Below are positions 62,801 to 63,961 of a stretch of DNA of 64,000 nucleotides, piece after piece (positions within the stretch are counted from its first letter, which is position 1; every line of letters starts with the position of its first letter). A model generated the notes under the pieces. That model was not told the origin of the DNA. It saw only the letters and a program-made list of their open reading frames with translations, and did not search any database. The translations under genes and the position numbers were made by a program. The stretch comes from Hemicentrotus pulcherrimus (Eukaryota > Echinodermata > Echinoidea > Camarodonta > Strongylocentrotidae). The DNA lies in NCBI GenBank assembly GCA_003118195.1, contig BEXV01000831.1, positions 56,057-120,056 on the forward strand, in the 5' to 3' direction.

Positions 62801-63607
62801 TGGTCGCTACACTCATGATTGATTGGATGGGTTTAGTAGGACTGGACTGAAGAGGGTTTGTCCGTGAAGGGCTGAAAGGGAAGGATGGTGCGATAGTACT
62901 GGCCCTTTGAACGCTAGAGGGACCACCTGACGATAGGCCACCGAAAGGGTTACGAGGACTGTTCTGGCCTTGCTCATCAGCATGTGATTTTGGTATGCTA
63001 CCATCTGGGAATATTCTGCTAGATAACCCTGGAGCCAAATGATGTACCGCCCGAACAGGCTGTTGAGAGGGAGAAGAGAGAGGTTGTGAAACAATCGACT
63101 CGATGACAGGAGAACCACTAGGTGGATAGTAGCCAGCAGCACCTGAAAATGCTAATGAATACGCATTCCCTGCTGGTCTCTCCTTCAAGTGACCAGGCTC
63201 TCGTCTTTCGTCGAGTGAACTCCTGGCAGGTGATAGAAGTTGCCTCTGTGATGCTCCAACCGATCTAGTAGCAGCTGAATGAGCCAAGTAATCTGCAACC
63301 GAGATGAGCTCTGGGGCCACAACCTGAAGCTGCTGACCCTGGACATGAACTGCATGAACTGAAGGACTTCTTTGGAGTGGCACTTCACTGGTTCCTTCAA
63401 CTGCACTTAAGGAAGGGTTTGAATACGTTACAGGATCAATCCGTCCCTGCGGTCCAGCGGAACGCCCTCCATGTAGCACTGCTTCATTTTCAAGTTTCTG
63501 TAGTTGAGTTGAAGTGTCTGGGCACGAGTCCTGTCCTTGGCCGACTGCTCTTGATGGTGTTTGATGACCTAATCTTCCCCCTCTTTGCATTGTCCCTTTT
63601 AATAGCC
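5507..63607 (-). CDS. domino: Domino-type SWR1-class remodelling ATPase (SRCAP/EP400 orthologue), long A-like form, 50 exons
   Basis: Multi-exon gene. Proteins of this family (Drosophila Domino, human SRCAP and EP400) are the ATPase scaffolds of SWR1/TIP60-p400 complexes, which exchange H2A for H2A.Z in nucleosomes in the nucleus. Seen here, in order: low-complexity N-terminus, HSA domain, acidic region, SNF2 lobe 1 ([19 protein letters not shown]), an insertion of over 600 aa, SNF2 lobe 2 ([23 protein letters not shown]), charged linker, EP400-like [10 protein letters not shown] segment, SANT domain and Gln-rich tail. I placed 50 exons with GT-AG junctions; all phases join, giving 10,254 nt from the ATG at 63,590 to the TAG ending at 5,507 (about 3,417 aa). 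An acceptor 17 nt before that ATG and an open frame through it mean the true start may lie in an exon beyond the window. One in-frame TAG at 57,578-57,580 interrupts exon 8 unless an upstream donor is used. The introns carry snoRNAs. Confidence 0.9.
6050..6186 (-). ncRNA. H/ACA snoRNA family A, copy 1
   Basis: 137-nt unit on the host strand. Hairpin 1 has lower stem UGAGGCU/AGCCUCA with an internal guide loop (left CAGACUAGAGUC, right GCUUAC). Then box H AAAUCA, 14 nt from the upper stem. Hairpin 2 has upper stem CAGACAA/UUGUCUG and lower stem about UCCUGGUCU/AGACUUGGG, then ACA 14 nt from the upper stem and 3 nt from the 3' end. This spacing is diagnostic of H/ACA pseudouridylation guides. 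Here it sits between exons 50 and 49. Predicted target: U of GAGC-UU-GACUCUAG in large-subunit rRNA (rRNA recalled from memory). Confidence 0.85.
6424..7763 (-). CDS. domino: domino exons 48-49: Gln-rich tail, alternative donors
   Basis: Exon 48 starts at the acceptor beside 7,763. It contains a tandem duplication of [19 protein letters not shown]. The first copy ends at a GT donor (exon 7,547-7,763), the second at a GC donor (7,481-7,763); the two differ by 66 nt, so either keeps frame. Exon 49 is 6,424-6,788, with [24 protein letters not shown] repeats. An H/ACA snoRNA lies in each neighbouring intron. Confidence 0.8.
6882..7043. mobile_element. MITE with CAGYGGAACCTYG ends
   Basis: Inverted ends CAGCGGAACCTTGGTATAAC and CAGTGGAACCTCGTCAGAAA (reverse strand), with internal TACCTCGTTATAA. 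A short non-autonomous DNA transposon; the CAGTGGAACCT end is typical of Tc1/pogo-like elements as I recall. In the intron between exons 49 and 48. Confidence 0.65.
7996..8019. repeat. (AT)n microsatellite
   Basis: Twelve AT units inside the intron between exons 48 and 47. Confidence 0.9.
8266..8402 (-). ncRNA. H/ACA snoRNA family A, copy 2
   Basis: Full 137-nt copy in the intron between exons 48 and 47. All stems, box H, ACA and both guide arms are kept. Confidence 0.84.
8578..9115. repeat. minisatellite, 15-bp unit with 76-bp higher-order repeat
   Basis: Units of the type AGCTAGTCGATTACC. Four 15-mers and one 16-mer (with AGAGACCTAGT) form a 76-bp block repeated about five times almost without change, then a decayed tail. 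In the intron between exons 48 and 47, next to an H/ACA snoRNA copy. Confidence 0.93.
9333..12067 (-). CDS. domino: domino exons 44-47: Gln/Ala-rich tail
   Basis: Exons 11,880-12,067, 10,820-10,999, 9,981-10,319 and 9,333-9,476. Exon 44: [20 protein letters not shown]. Exon 45: alternating AQAQ repeats. Exon 46: [20 protein letters not shown] and [12 protein letters not shown]. Exon 47: [18 protein letters not shown]. All in one frame with GT-AG borders. The AQ repeats resemble the polyQ transcription-factor-like tail of Domino-A. Confidence 0.83.
11537..11673 (-). ncRNA. H/ACA snoRNA family A, copy 3
   Basis: Full copy in the intron between exons 45 and 44. Guide arms are unchanged; a single change sits in the hairpin 2 upper stem. 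Confidence 0.82.
12172..12310 (-). pseudogene. partial duplicate of exon 44
   Basis: Repeats the acceptor and first about 90 bp of exon 44 plus upstream intron. The acceptor is kept (exon edge at 12,263) but no donor follows. Sequence is nearly identical to the real exon, so the duplication looks recent. Confidence 0.8.
12428..12762. mobile_element. element with CCGTATTTG.. inverted ends
   Basis: Bounded by TACCGTATTTGG and, inverted, TACCGTATTTGCTGGCGTAA. Shares an internal block (TTTTGCAATGCATTGGCACG) with 54,650-55,405. Non-coding; in the intron between exons 44 and 43. Confidence 0.6.
13494..13773. mobile_element. MITE with about 70-bp terminal inverted repeats
   Basis: The two ends, containing AAGACTAAGATG, TTGGACTTTACTATG and GTTCATGCCACTG, are inverted copies of each other around a short AT-rich centre. 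A hairpin-forming MITE. A second, end-trimmed copy is at 25,071-25,317. Confidence 0.85.
13803..16556 (-). CDS. domino: domino exons 40-43: start of Gln-rich tail
   Basis: Exons 16,512-16,556 ([15 protein letters not shown]), 15,499-15,627 (Gln-rich, [18 protein letters not shown]), 14,478-14,534 ([19 protein letters not shown]) and 13,803-13,998 (Thr/Val/Ser-rich). Phases join to exon 44 with one nucleotide carried over. The region corresponds to the low-complexity C-terminus of EP400/Domino-A and has no known fold. Confidence 0.83.
15726..15892. mobile_element. MITE with CAAACCTG ends
   Basis: Begins AAACCTGTCTATAAAGACCAC and ends with the inverse, AGGTTTGACTGTAT. Related copies at 34,511-34,672, 58,409-58,490 and a fragment near 56,750. 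Confidence 0.75.
16341..16477 (-). ncRNA. H/ACA snoRNA family A, copy 4
   Basis: Full copy in the intron between exons 41 and 40, its 5' end only 34 nt after the exon 40 donor. Guides intact; a few changes in hairpin 2. Confidence 0.82.
17144..18119 (-). CDS. domino: domino exons 38-39: post-SANT conserved region
   Basis: Exons 17,983-18,119 and 17,144-17,276, phase 0/2/0. Encode [20 protein letters not shown], then [20 protein letters not shown] and [14 protein letters not shown]400 reads NNRPLRTSQIYAQDENATHT and [19 protein letters not shown]. One H/ACA snoRNA copy lies in the intron between them. Confidence 0.92.
17436..17572 (-). ncRNA. H/ACA snoRNA family A, copy 5
   Basis: Full copy in the intron between exons 39 and 38. 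ACA is kept; the three bases after it differ from copies 1-3. Flanking sequence containing CAAAAATAATATCTGTGATT is duplicated on both sides. Confidence 0.82.
18484..18655 (+). mobile_element. tRNA-derived SINE
   Basis: The head resembles a tRNA, with a B-box-like GGTTCAAAACC after GGAGGTCCCG, followed by an unrelated body (CAGAGAGGACTTAAAGCCAT..). In the intron between exons 38 and 37. Confidence 0.6.
18773..19000 (-). CDS. domino: domino exon 37: SANT/Myb-like domain
   Basis: 76 codons, phase 0. Contains [38 protein letters not shown], nearly identical to the EP400 SANT domain (NWDLVSDVVNSCSRIYRSSK). SRCAP lacks this domain, so its presence marks the A-like, p400-type end of the protein. 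Confidence 0.94.
19139..19375 (-). repeat. dispersed repeat related to the SINE at 39 kb
   Basis: Shares ATTACCCTGGCTTTAGCA, CAGGTACCCATTCACATCAC and TCTTGCCAAAGGACAT with 39,050-39,337. Ends near ACTCGAACC, the B-box of the tRNA-like part on the minus strand. Confidence 0.65.
19423..19559 (-). ncRNA. H/ACA snoRNA family A, copy 6 (diverged)
   Basis: Copy in the intron between exons 37 and 36. The 12-nt guide is intact, but the hairpin 1 lower stem has a mismatch (AGACUCA for AGCCUCA) and the base before the right arm is changed. It may be weakly active or decaying. Confidence 0.7.
20091..20264. mobile_element. MITE with TTAAAGCCTGTCTGCACTA ends
   Basis: Perfect inverted ends TTAAAGCCTGTCTGCACTA / TAGTGCAGACAGGCTTTAA, 174 bp, no coding capacity. 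A diverged copy is at 49,869-50,063. Confidence 0.85.
20309..20604 (-). CDS. domino: domino exon 36: His-run and pre-SANT region
   Basis: 296 nt, phase 1 to 0. Encodes a run of His residues, then [20 protein letters not shown] and [15 protein letters not shown]400 has PRSLFDRATPGLLKIRREGK and PEWLISEDWALLQ at the same place. Acceptor TCCTGCAG, donor GTACGT. Confidence 0.92.
21195..21351 (-). CDS. domino: domino exon 35: [10 protein letters not shown] segment
   Basis: 157 nt, phase 0 to 1. Encodes [35 protein letters not shown] followed by [11 protein letters not shown], a close match to EP400 [20 protein letters not shown]. Two broken tandem copies of its 5' half lie just upstream in the transcript (21,411-21,500 and 21,565-21,642). 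Confidence 0.9.
21411..21500 (-). pseudogene. broken duplicate of exon 35 (copy 2)
   Basis: Repeats the acceptor and first part of exon 35 ([20 protein letters not shown]), but the next codon is TAA and no donor follows. It is a tandem duplicate of the exon start with its acceptor (CTCAG|ATCTGG) preserved. Confidence 0.8.
21565..21642 (-). pseudogene. broken duplicate of exon 35 (copy 3)
   Basis: Second duplicate of the exon 35 start, encoding [20 protein letters not shown] and then TAA at the same place as copy 2. Acceptor TTTCAG is kept and the 3' half is lost. The shared TAA suggests copies 2 and 3 descend from one already-broken duplicate. Confidence 0.78.
22059..22091 (-). CDS. domino: domino exon 34: 33-nt microexon
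   Basis: [11 protein letters not shown], bordered by TTATTATCAG and GTGAGT, phase 0. It fills the place of VYEDVDGQTEVMP in EP400 between YTRED and the [10 protein letters not shown] segment. Missed by ORF finding because of its size. Confidence 0.8.
22437..22829 (+). mobile_element. about 390-bp MITE with AAACT..AGTACTG ends
   Basis: Ends AAAGCCAAACTTTAGTACTG and, inverted, AAAGAGAAACTCCAGTACTG. Other copies: 53,492-53,881 (same direction), 46,226-46,615 (opposite), with fragments near 24,560-24,660 and 54,482-54,545. TTAA flanks the 53-kb copy. Confidence 0.82.
23000..23145. mobile_element. MITE with AAAGAGTTGATAT / ACTCTTTATAAGAC ends
   Basis: Palindrome-like element with repeated ATTGATATCAATC and GATTTGGATCAA blocks, ending in a GGGGCCC-type border. 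Relatives at 37,121-37,258, 55,840-55,936 and part at 40,085-40,159. Confidence 0.78.
23737..24062. mobile_element. MITE with AATAAGCGAGTTCGTAA ends
   Basis: Starts AATAAGCGAGTTCGTAATTA and ends with the inverse TTTACGAACTCGCTTATT, about 325 bp apart. No coding capacity. Confidence 0.75.
24110..24530. repeat. local tandem duplications
   Basis: A block of about 145 bp starting GCAGGGGTTACAGATC occurs twice (24,110 and 24,267), followed by two copies of a shorter block containing ATGCTGCTCGATTCCCTCAT, each ending in a T run. A single N at 24,531 marks a sequencing limit. Confidence 0.85.
25071..25317. mobile_element. long-TIR MITE, trimmed copy
   Basis: Same family as 13,494-13,773; the left end lacks its outer part. 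Confidence 0.8.
27966..28071. other. assembly gap
   Basis: 106 N. The ORFs that cross it are meaningless. Confidence 0.99.
29496..32612 (-). CDS. domino: domino exon 33, read-through (B-like) terminal exon
   Basis: One 3,117-nt open frame from the exon 33 acceptor to a TAG at 29,496, about 1,038 codons, of which about 993 follow the internal donor. It starts with [20 protein letters not shown] (SRCAP: EQVEAARKDL), then a Ser/Arg-rich stretch with an AT-hook-like core [11 protein letters not shown], a long acidic middle with a duplicated PQPAAA.EE.P..IVP unit, and a basic Ser/Arg end (RTLRSSDVS). SRCAP also has a long disordered tail with AT-hooks. Drosophila domino makes A and B proteins with different C-termini by alternative splicing, and this exon has the layout expected of the B form. 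Total length by this route is about 3,361 aa. No RNA evidence is available here. Confidence 0.82.
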   Translation of the reverse strand, partial: EQVEAAKREWELGRLQGLKEQEEREAELEEDEVLYTYSREDSENQVHKSSKNTKRNEKSKGTGEKGVRETRQTRRDSREKSRRTSGGSREGSRTSSRGGSPPPVERQSRRVRSRASSGASGTDGDLLRRTRSRTSSGSGSDRLPSPRGGDRAIRMAEREKRRDTSQEDTSRKVSPRPVGRPRIRSADSVKSPERILPKRKSSGSDPGVESKGKLRSSDRGSIFSNLKTRSRRRHIRSGSVSEGSKVSGNLEPVVETSSWQTDVADESSEQNNHIAGHSQDKLHTENMNHTLDHDQSASKDVEKRTRNIFDIVDTTMRIKERIKDAIRPASGGGTVVGNVLEKINTRNLFADLAKKFKKKNAPDISLPTHEENASDIRSNSETASINHHPVTDSANEIESSTVDELVGEQELVKEKNDVAKMLVDSPKDNECLVNECIADETIPDKSPSPQPAAATEEVPVRIVPEDKESTPDVISVDKSPGPQPAAAPEEMPLSIVPVDKDGKQNEDDIADAVEPERTPQTSGITPKGNEVPEMIPDTPEMADESEESKVENIMDQDTANIEAIGPTAAPLVESKDVGPLDAGVISNCEIENTQDTEMEVVVDDAPITAEGDMEETEVMPVVEEEIQTDSNVDQTLHTENEIPDSASCPTLIDNQDSEVNQDSATKNVVEEEEHTGEEKLDEASTSEAPDVLMESSNNTEQATESLKEAEPVEEEKPMPVLSAESLVHVEKAELPQIVEKMPEIVVSSPYVRIDSSSPEAIPVIDTKDNSSKQAVEETLASNVGMNDGKADKHCAQPVDGVMEVATQQEIKEVVVENKGDDETVKKPTENISKSEGEEAKEQSDKGEEQENKDKEQGSTSEMNMLNRVFVRIPLLDLSKINRDDEDGGNQGEMTTNVEGSEDELSSKVDYNEDGEEERMELSLPPKPTRRVREIMNLTLPGEKPLNLDIDTPAARTRSRNTGDTVRTRSRVKPSSSPNVGSVSTPVRASPRSGGRGSTKKTPESSSVIGAKRSPRPANSDSGAHSSSMKRTLRSSDVS
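32478..32612 (-). CDS. domino: domino exon 33, spliced (A-like) version
   Basis: 45 codons from the acceptor (TTTACAG, ending at 32,613) to an internal donor CAG|GTGCAT whose GT is at 32,476-32,477. Ends in [14 protein letters not shown], matching the EP400 ELLTYTREDAYSMEY segment. In phase 0 it joins the microexon [11 protein letters not shown] at 22,059-22,091, reproducing the EP400 order YTRED...VYED...[15 protein letters not shown]. Without this splice the frame continues into the B-like tail. Confidence 0.78.
32998..33074 (-). ncRNA. box C/D snoRNA family 1, copy a
   Basis: About 77 nt on the host strand. Terminal stem GGUU/AACC, box C GUGAUGA (AUGAUGA in most copies), D' CUGA preceded by the guide CAGACUAGAGUCU, weak C' (UUGAUGC), box D CUGA. 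Lies between exons 33 and 32. The D'+5 rule points to the U in GACUCUAGUCUG of large-subunit rRNA (yeast Um2421-like, snR78/U52 type; recalled, not checked). Confidence 0.82.
33299..35194 (-). CDS. domino: domino exons 30-32: post-ATPase linker
   Basis: Exons 35,036-35,194 (53 aa), 34,219-34,392 (58 aa) and 33,299-33,382 (28 aa), all phase 0. Motifs: [45 protein letters not shown], and [18 protein letters not shown]. These match the RAEDEEDIRAA and LTPIERYA segments shared by SRCAP and EP400. Confidence 0.92.
33391..33437. repeat. (GA)n microsatellite
   Basis: Mostly GA units with two GTGA interruptions, immediately upstream of exon 32 in the transcript. Confidence 0.92.
33853..33928 (-). 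ncRNA. box C/D snoRNA family 1, copy b
   Basis: Same boxes and guide, between exons 32 and 31. The flanks match those of copy a for tens of bases. Confidence 0.83.
34511..34672. mobile_element. MITE with CAAACCTG ends, second copy
   Basis: Begins AGTCAAACCTGCTAAAGAAA, ends ACAGGTTTGACTGTAT; same family as 15,726-15,892. Confidence 0.75.
34867..34943 (-). ncRNA. box C/D snoRNA family 1, copy c
   Basis: Complete C, D', C' and D boxes and terminal stem GGUU/AACC, between exons 31 and 30. Confidence 0.84.
35161..35560. repeat. about 130-bp tandem triplication covering the exon 30 acceptor
   Basis: Three successive diverging copies of a block with ACATCAAAG.TATCTT.GATG.., GAAAAAGA and TTTTTCTACAAA.TTAATAT. 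The first includes the real start of exon 30; the other two lie in the intron and are non-coding. Confidence 0.75.
35728..37493 (-). CDS. domino: domino exons 27-29: SNF2 lobe 2 (helicase C)
   Basis: Exons 37,324-37,493, 36,498-36,694 and 35,728-35,842. They encode [83 protein letters not shown], and [12 protein letters not shown]. Motifs IV-VI, including both arginines of the QDRCHRIGQ motif, are present. Human EP400 has lost some of these, so the catalytic core here is SRCAP-like. Confidence 0.95.
35977..36054 (-). ncRNA. box C/D snoRNA family 1, copy d
   Basis: Between exons 29 and 28. Boxes and D' guide are intact; the region before box D differs from other copies and the terminal stem has one change. 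Confidence 0.8.
37121..37258. mobile_element. MITE of the AAAGAGTTGATAT family, copy 2
   Basis: Same ends and inner ATTGATATCAATC block as 23,000-23,145. Confidence 0.75.
38288..38364 (-). ncRNA. box C/D snoRNA family 1, copy e
   Basis: Between exons 27 and 26, beginning 67 nt after the exon 26 donor. All boxes and the D' guide are intact. Confidence 0.82.
38432..40711 (-). CDS. domino: domino exons 24-26: end of insertion, entry to lobe 2
   Basis: Exons 40,608-40,711, 39,475-39,791 and 38,432-38,634. Contains the Lys/Glu helix [20 protein letters not shown], then [20 protein letters not shown], matching the RxxxxxxRCSQAPVYGRDL segment of EP400. The end, [12 protein letters not shown], leads into lobe 2. 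The region re-enters the conserved fold after the insertion. Confidence 0.9.
39050..39337 (-). mobile_element. tRNA-derived SINE on the minus strand
   Basis: On the minus strand the head reads GTTGTGGTCGAGTGGATACG (A-box like) and GGTTCGAGTCCTGCC (B box), followed by a body ending in CGCTATATAAGCAC. In the intron between exons 26 and 25. Confidence 0.72.
40224..40370 (-). ncRNA. possible single-copy H/ACA snoRNA
   Basis: GC-rich island between exons 25 and 24. 3' hairpin lower stem UUCCCA/UGGGAA runs straight into ACA plus UUU, with an inner helix GGAGC/GCUCC. A 5' hairpin (GGCC/GGCC, CAGUU/AACUG) is followed by AGAUAA. The ACA distance (about 21 nt) is longer than usual, so this is only a candidate. 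Confidence 0.35.
41447..41524 (-). ncRNA. box C/D snoRNA family 1, copy f
   Basis: Between exons 24 and 23. Shares flank TGTATTACATAGGCA with copy d. Boxes and guide intact. Confidence 0.82.
42610..47228 (-). CDS. domino: domino exons 19-23: inter-lobe insertion
   Basis: Exons 47,015-47,228, 45,939-46,145, 44,653-44,891, 43,995-44,136 and 42,610-43,260. The large insertion between the ATPase lobes defines the INO80/SWR1 class and binds RuvBL1/2 rings and ARP subunits. Here it is rich in Pro, Gln, Ser, Thr and Val. Exon 23 ends in repeated SSP.VK-type units ([15 protein letters not shown]). Phases 0/1/1/0/1/1 join correctly. Confidence 0.88.
43411..43542 (-). ncRNA. H/ACA snoRNA family B, copy 1
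   Basis: 132-nt unit. Hairpin 1 has lower stem GAGG/CCUC and upper stem GCAUCC/GGGUGC. Box H is AGAAUA in the other copies. Hairpin 2 has lower stem AUCUG/CAGAU and upper stem CCCUGAG/CUCAGGG (one mismatch in this copy), then ACA about 15 nt from the upper stem and 3 nt from the end. Here box H reads AGAAUA as well. Lies between exons 23 and 22. I could not assign a target. Confidence 0.72.
45281..45370 (-). ncRNA. box C/D snoRNA family 2, copy 1
   Basis: About 90 nt. Terminal stem CCUUGAU/AUUAAGG (one wobble-type change), box C AUGAUGC, box D CUGA preceded by the guide UGUAUUCGUACUGU. The guide complements CAGUACGAAUACA, a metazoan large-subunit rRNA segment recalled from domain V; D+5 gives the U in CAGU (yeast Um2724-like, snR67 type). 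Lies between exons 21 and 20. Confidence 0.75.
45606..45650 (-). pseudogene. duplicated end of exon 19
   Basis: Near-copy of the last about 45 bp of exon 19 with its donor region, located in the intron between exons 21 and 20, upstream in the transcript of C/D family 2 copy 1. No acceptor is seen. Confidence 0.7.
46226..46615 (-). mobile_element. about 390-bp MITE, inverted copy
   Basis: Same family as 22,437-22,829, opposite direction, in the intron between exons 20 and 19. Confidence 0.8.
46671..46761 (-). ncRNA. box C/D snoRNA family 2, copy 2
   Basis: Perfect terminal stem CCUUGAU/AUCAAGG, same boxes and guide, between exons 20 and 19. It is the probable parent of copy 1, whose flank includes an exon 19 fragment. 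Confidence 0.78.
47628..47759 (-). ncRNA. H/ACA snoRNA family B, copy 2
   Basis: Between exons 19 and 18. Boxes kept; the hairpin 2 upper stem carries several changes. Flanks are shared with copies 3 and 4. Confidence 0.7.
48264..51304 (-). CDS. domino: domino exons 14-18: rest of SNF2 lobe 1
   Basis: Exons 51,168-51,304, 50,454-50,596, 49,607-49,826, 48,798-48,934 and 48,264-48,450. They carry motif Ia ([20 protein letters not shown]), motif [18 protein letters not shown], motif [23 protein letters not shown], then [20 protein letters not shown] and [12 protein letters not shown]. All catalytic motifs of lobe 1 are intact, so the ATPase looks active. Human EP400 has degenerate versions of several of these; this protein follows the SRCAP pattern. 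Confidence 0.94.
48711..48747 (-). pseudogene. box C/D snoRNA family 2, truncated copy 4
   Basis: Keeps the 5' stem and box C part but lacks the guide and box D; the break joins directly to the usual downstream flank. It lies in the short intron between exons 18 and 17. Confidence 0.72.
49319..49408 (-). ncRNA. box C/D snoRNA family 2, copy 3
   Basis: Perfect terminal stem, boxes and guide, between exons 17 and 16. Confidence 0.78.
49869..50063. mobile_element. MITE of the TTAAAGCCTGTCTGCACTA family, diverged copy
   Basis: Ends TTAAAAGCTGTTTGCACTA and, inverted, TTAAAGCCCCTTGCACTA; same interior as 20,091-20,264. Confidence 0.78.
50855..50985 (-). ncRNA. H/ACA snoRNA family C, copy 1
   Basis: 131-nt unit. 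Hairpin 2 has lower stem GGAAU/AUUCC and upper stem UCAGGUU/AACUUGA (a G-U pair where copy 3 has G-C), with ACA 14 nt from the upper stem and 3 nt from the end. Hairpin 1 lower stem GGAGUG/CACUUC in copies 2-3 is altered here. Lies between exons 15 and 14. Confidence 0.68.
51893..52024 (-). ncRNA. H/ACA snoRNA family B, copy 3
   Basis: Between exons 14 and 13. All stems, box H AGAAUA and ACA intact. Confidence 0.75.
52325..52502 (-). CDS. domino: domino exon 13: SNF2 lobe 1, Walker A
   Basis: Encodes [19 protein letters not shown] followed by [20 protein letters not shown], with motif I lysine present (GLGKT). It is closer to SRCAP/Domino (DEMGLGKT) than to human EP400, where the matching stretch reads DEAGLGKT. 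Acceptor CGTAG, donor GTAGCT, phase 1 at the end. Confidence 0.95.
53090..53221 (-). ncRNA. H/ACA snoRNA family B, copy 4
   Basis: Between exons 13 and 12. All elements intact except one change in the hairpin 1 lower stem side. Confidence 0.74.
53492..53881 (+). mobile_element. about 390-bp MITE, third copy
   Basis: Flanked by TTAA on both sides; ends TTAAAGCCAAACTTTAGTAC and, inverted, TTAAAGATAAACTCCAGT. Confidence 0.8.
53977..54075 (-). CDS. domino: domino exon 12: linker before the ATPase
   Basis: A 33-codon exon, phase 0 on both sides, containing [20 protein letters not shown]. This matches the segment preceding the ATPase lobe in SRCAP/EP400 (ITDVTAVAEAILPKG type). Acceptor CTACAG, donor GTAAGA. 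Confidence 0.82.
54650..55405. mobile_element. element with CCGTATTTGCCGG inverted ends, interrupted by a gap
   Basis: Begins TACCGTATTTGCCGGTGATA and ends TACACCGGCAAATACGGTA; relative of 12,428-12,762. Its centre is lost in 341 N (54,735-55,075). Confidence 0.65.
54735..55075. other. assembly gap
   Basis: 341 N after a run of A, in the intron between exons 12 and 11. Confidence 0.99.
55587..57759 (-). CDS. domino: domino exons 8-11: acidic region, in-frame TAG in exon 8
   Basis: Exons 57,479-57,759, 57,068-57,146, 56,448-56,660 and 55,587-55,732. Long Asp/Glu runs, with [13 protein letters not shown], the duplicated motif ELPIEELL / [11 protein letters not shown] and [17 protein letters not shown]. 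In SRCAP/Swr1 the matching segment contacts H2A.Z-H2B. As sequenced, exon 8 has CAG CAG TAG at 57,578-57,580 with the frame open on both sides. A consensus GTGAGT donor in phase 0, whose GT is at 57,660-57,661, would trim 183 nt and remove the stop without changing frame. Confidence 0.82.
55840..55936. mobile_element. short MITE of the AAAGAGTTGATAT family
   Basis: Compact inverted repeat: GGCCCCGTCTTACAAAGAGT at one end, ACTCTTTGTAAGACGATGCC at the other. Confidence 0.78.
55968..56098 (-). ncRNA. H/ACA snoRNA family C, copy 2
   Basis: Between exons 11 and 10. Hairpin 1 stem GGAGUG/CACUUC intact, H-like box AAAUCA, hairpin 2 stems intact with one G-U pair, ACA correctly spaced. Confidence 0.72.
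56860..56991 (-). ncRNA. H/ACA snoRNA family B, copy 5
   Basis: Between exons 10 and 9. Hairpin 2 and ACA intact; the hairpin 1 terminal loop and box H neighbourhood are more diverged. Confidence 0.7.
58141..58267 (-). ncRNA. H/ACA-like snoRNA family D, copy 1
   Basis: 127-nt unit between exons 8 and 7. Hairpin 1 has upper stem GGUGUG/CACACC with a conserved loop; box H-like AUAUAA; ACA plus GCA at the 3' end. The second hairpin is less clear to me than in families A-C. Confidence 0.5.
58409..58490. mobile_element. short MITE with CAAACCTG ends
   Basis: TACAGTCAAACCTGTCC to AGCAGGTTTGACTGTA; smallest member of the 15,726-15,892 family. Confidence 0.75.
58513..59373 (-). CDS. domino: domino exons 6-7: post-HSA helix
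   Basis: Exons 59,233-59,373 (47 aa) and 58,513-58,705 (193 nt). Exon 6 is a charged helix ending in [14 protein letters not shown], exon 7 contains [20 protein letters not shown]. The second motif is the SRCAP/Domino version of this region; human EP400 diverges here. It follows the HSA domain directly and probably forms the actin/ARP module helix. The donor GTAAGC leaves phase 1, completed by exon 8. Confidence 0.88.
58927..59053 (-). ncRNA. H/ACA-like snoRNA family D, copy 2
   Basis: 127 nt between exons 7 and 6. Hairpin 1 lower stem UGCCAU/AUGGCA followed directly by box H AGAUUA, upper stem GGUGUG/CACACC, ACA plus GCA at the end. Confidence 0.55.
59596..59732 (-). ncRNA. H/ACA snoRNA family A, copy 7
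   Basis: Full copy in the intron between exons 6 and 5, ending ACA plus three bases. About 70 nt of sequence beyond its 3' end is shared with the partial copy at the window edge. Confidence 0.83.
59986..60171 (-). CDS. domino: domino exon 5: HSA domain
   Basis: This 62-codon exon reads [20 protein letters not shown] and continues to [23 protein letters not shown]. It is a near-complete match to the EP400/SRCAP HSA domain, which binds actin and actin-related proteins in SWR1-class complexes. Acceptor AACAG, donor GTACGT, phase 0 on both sides. Confidence 0.93.
60297..60427 (-). ncRNA. H/ACA snoRNA family C, copy 3
   Basis: Between exons 5 and 4. Both hairpins intact, box H AAAUUA, ACA plus UUC at the 3' end. 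The best-preserved copy of the family. Confidence 0.74.
60749..62280 (-). CDS. domino: domino exons 2-4: disordered N-terminal linker
   Basis: Exons at 61,992-62,280 (289 nt), 61,648-61,779 (132 nt) and 60,749-60,954 (206 nt), phases 0/1/1/0, all with GT-AG borders. The encoded sequence is rich in Ser, Gly, Ala and Lys with no recognised fold. Exon 4 ends in a short helix ([11 protein letters not shown]) that leads into the HSA domain. The intron between exons 3 and 4 holds one H/ACA snoRNA copy. Confidence 0.8.
61073..61209 (-). ncRNA. H/ACA snoRNA family A, copy 8
   Basis: Full copy in the intron between exons 4 and 3, with all boxes and guides intact. Confidence 0.84.
62565..63607 (-). 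CDS. domino: domino exon 1 in this window: low-complexity N-terminus
   Basis: About 342 codons from the ATG at 63,590, rich in Ser, Pro and Gln, then a charged helix (residues about 265-340) with [12 protein letters not shown] and [11 protein letters not shown]. This matches the conserved EP400 N-terminal segment ending in LIELFFLQ...GNMMDFLAFKKK. The acceptor (CTTACAG) is at 63,608-63,610 and the donor GTATGC begins at 62,564. The frame is open between the acceptor and the ATG, so the start codon is provisional. Confidence 0.85.
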
Positions 63608-63961
63608 CTGTAAGAACAAATGCACAGAACAGATGTTAATTTAAACTCATCAATAATACAATGTATTCATGACTTGTCAACTAAACAGAGTACATCACAT
63701 GCTGCTAACTTTTAAAGTAAAGATACGTTTTTTCTTGTTGGATATTAACAATAAAAAGGCATGGATGTTTTGGTGGGAGATATCAAAATGATTACTCTTG
63801 ACATGAGAGAATGTTTTGTGAAAGAAAATATTTTTGACTTCTGTTTTTAGACCAATTTTTTTTACATTCAAATGAGAGAATAATAAAATGTATGAATAAC
63901 TGTAGGTTGGGGAGTGTGTACATGTCAGTGGCTAAGATGGAAGTGAAGGTTCTGCATAGGA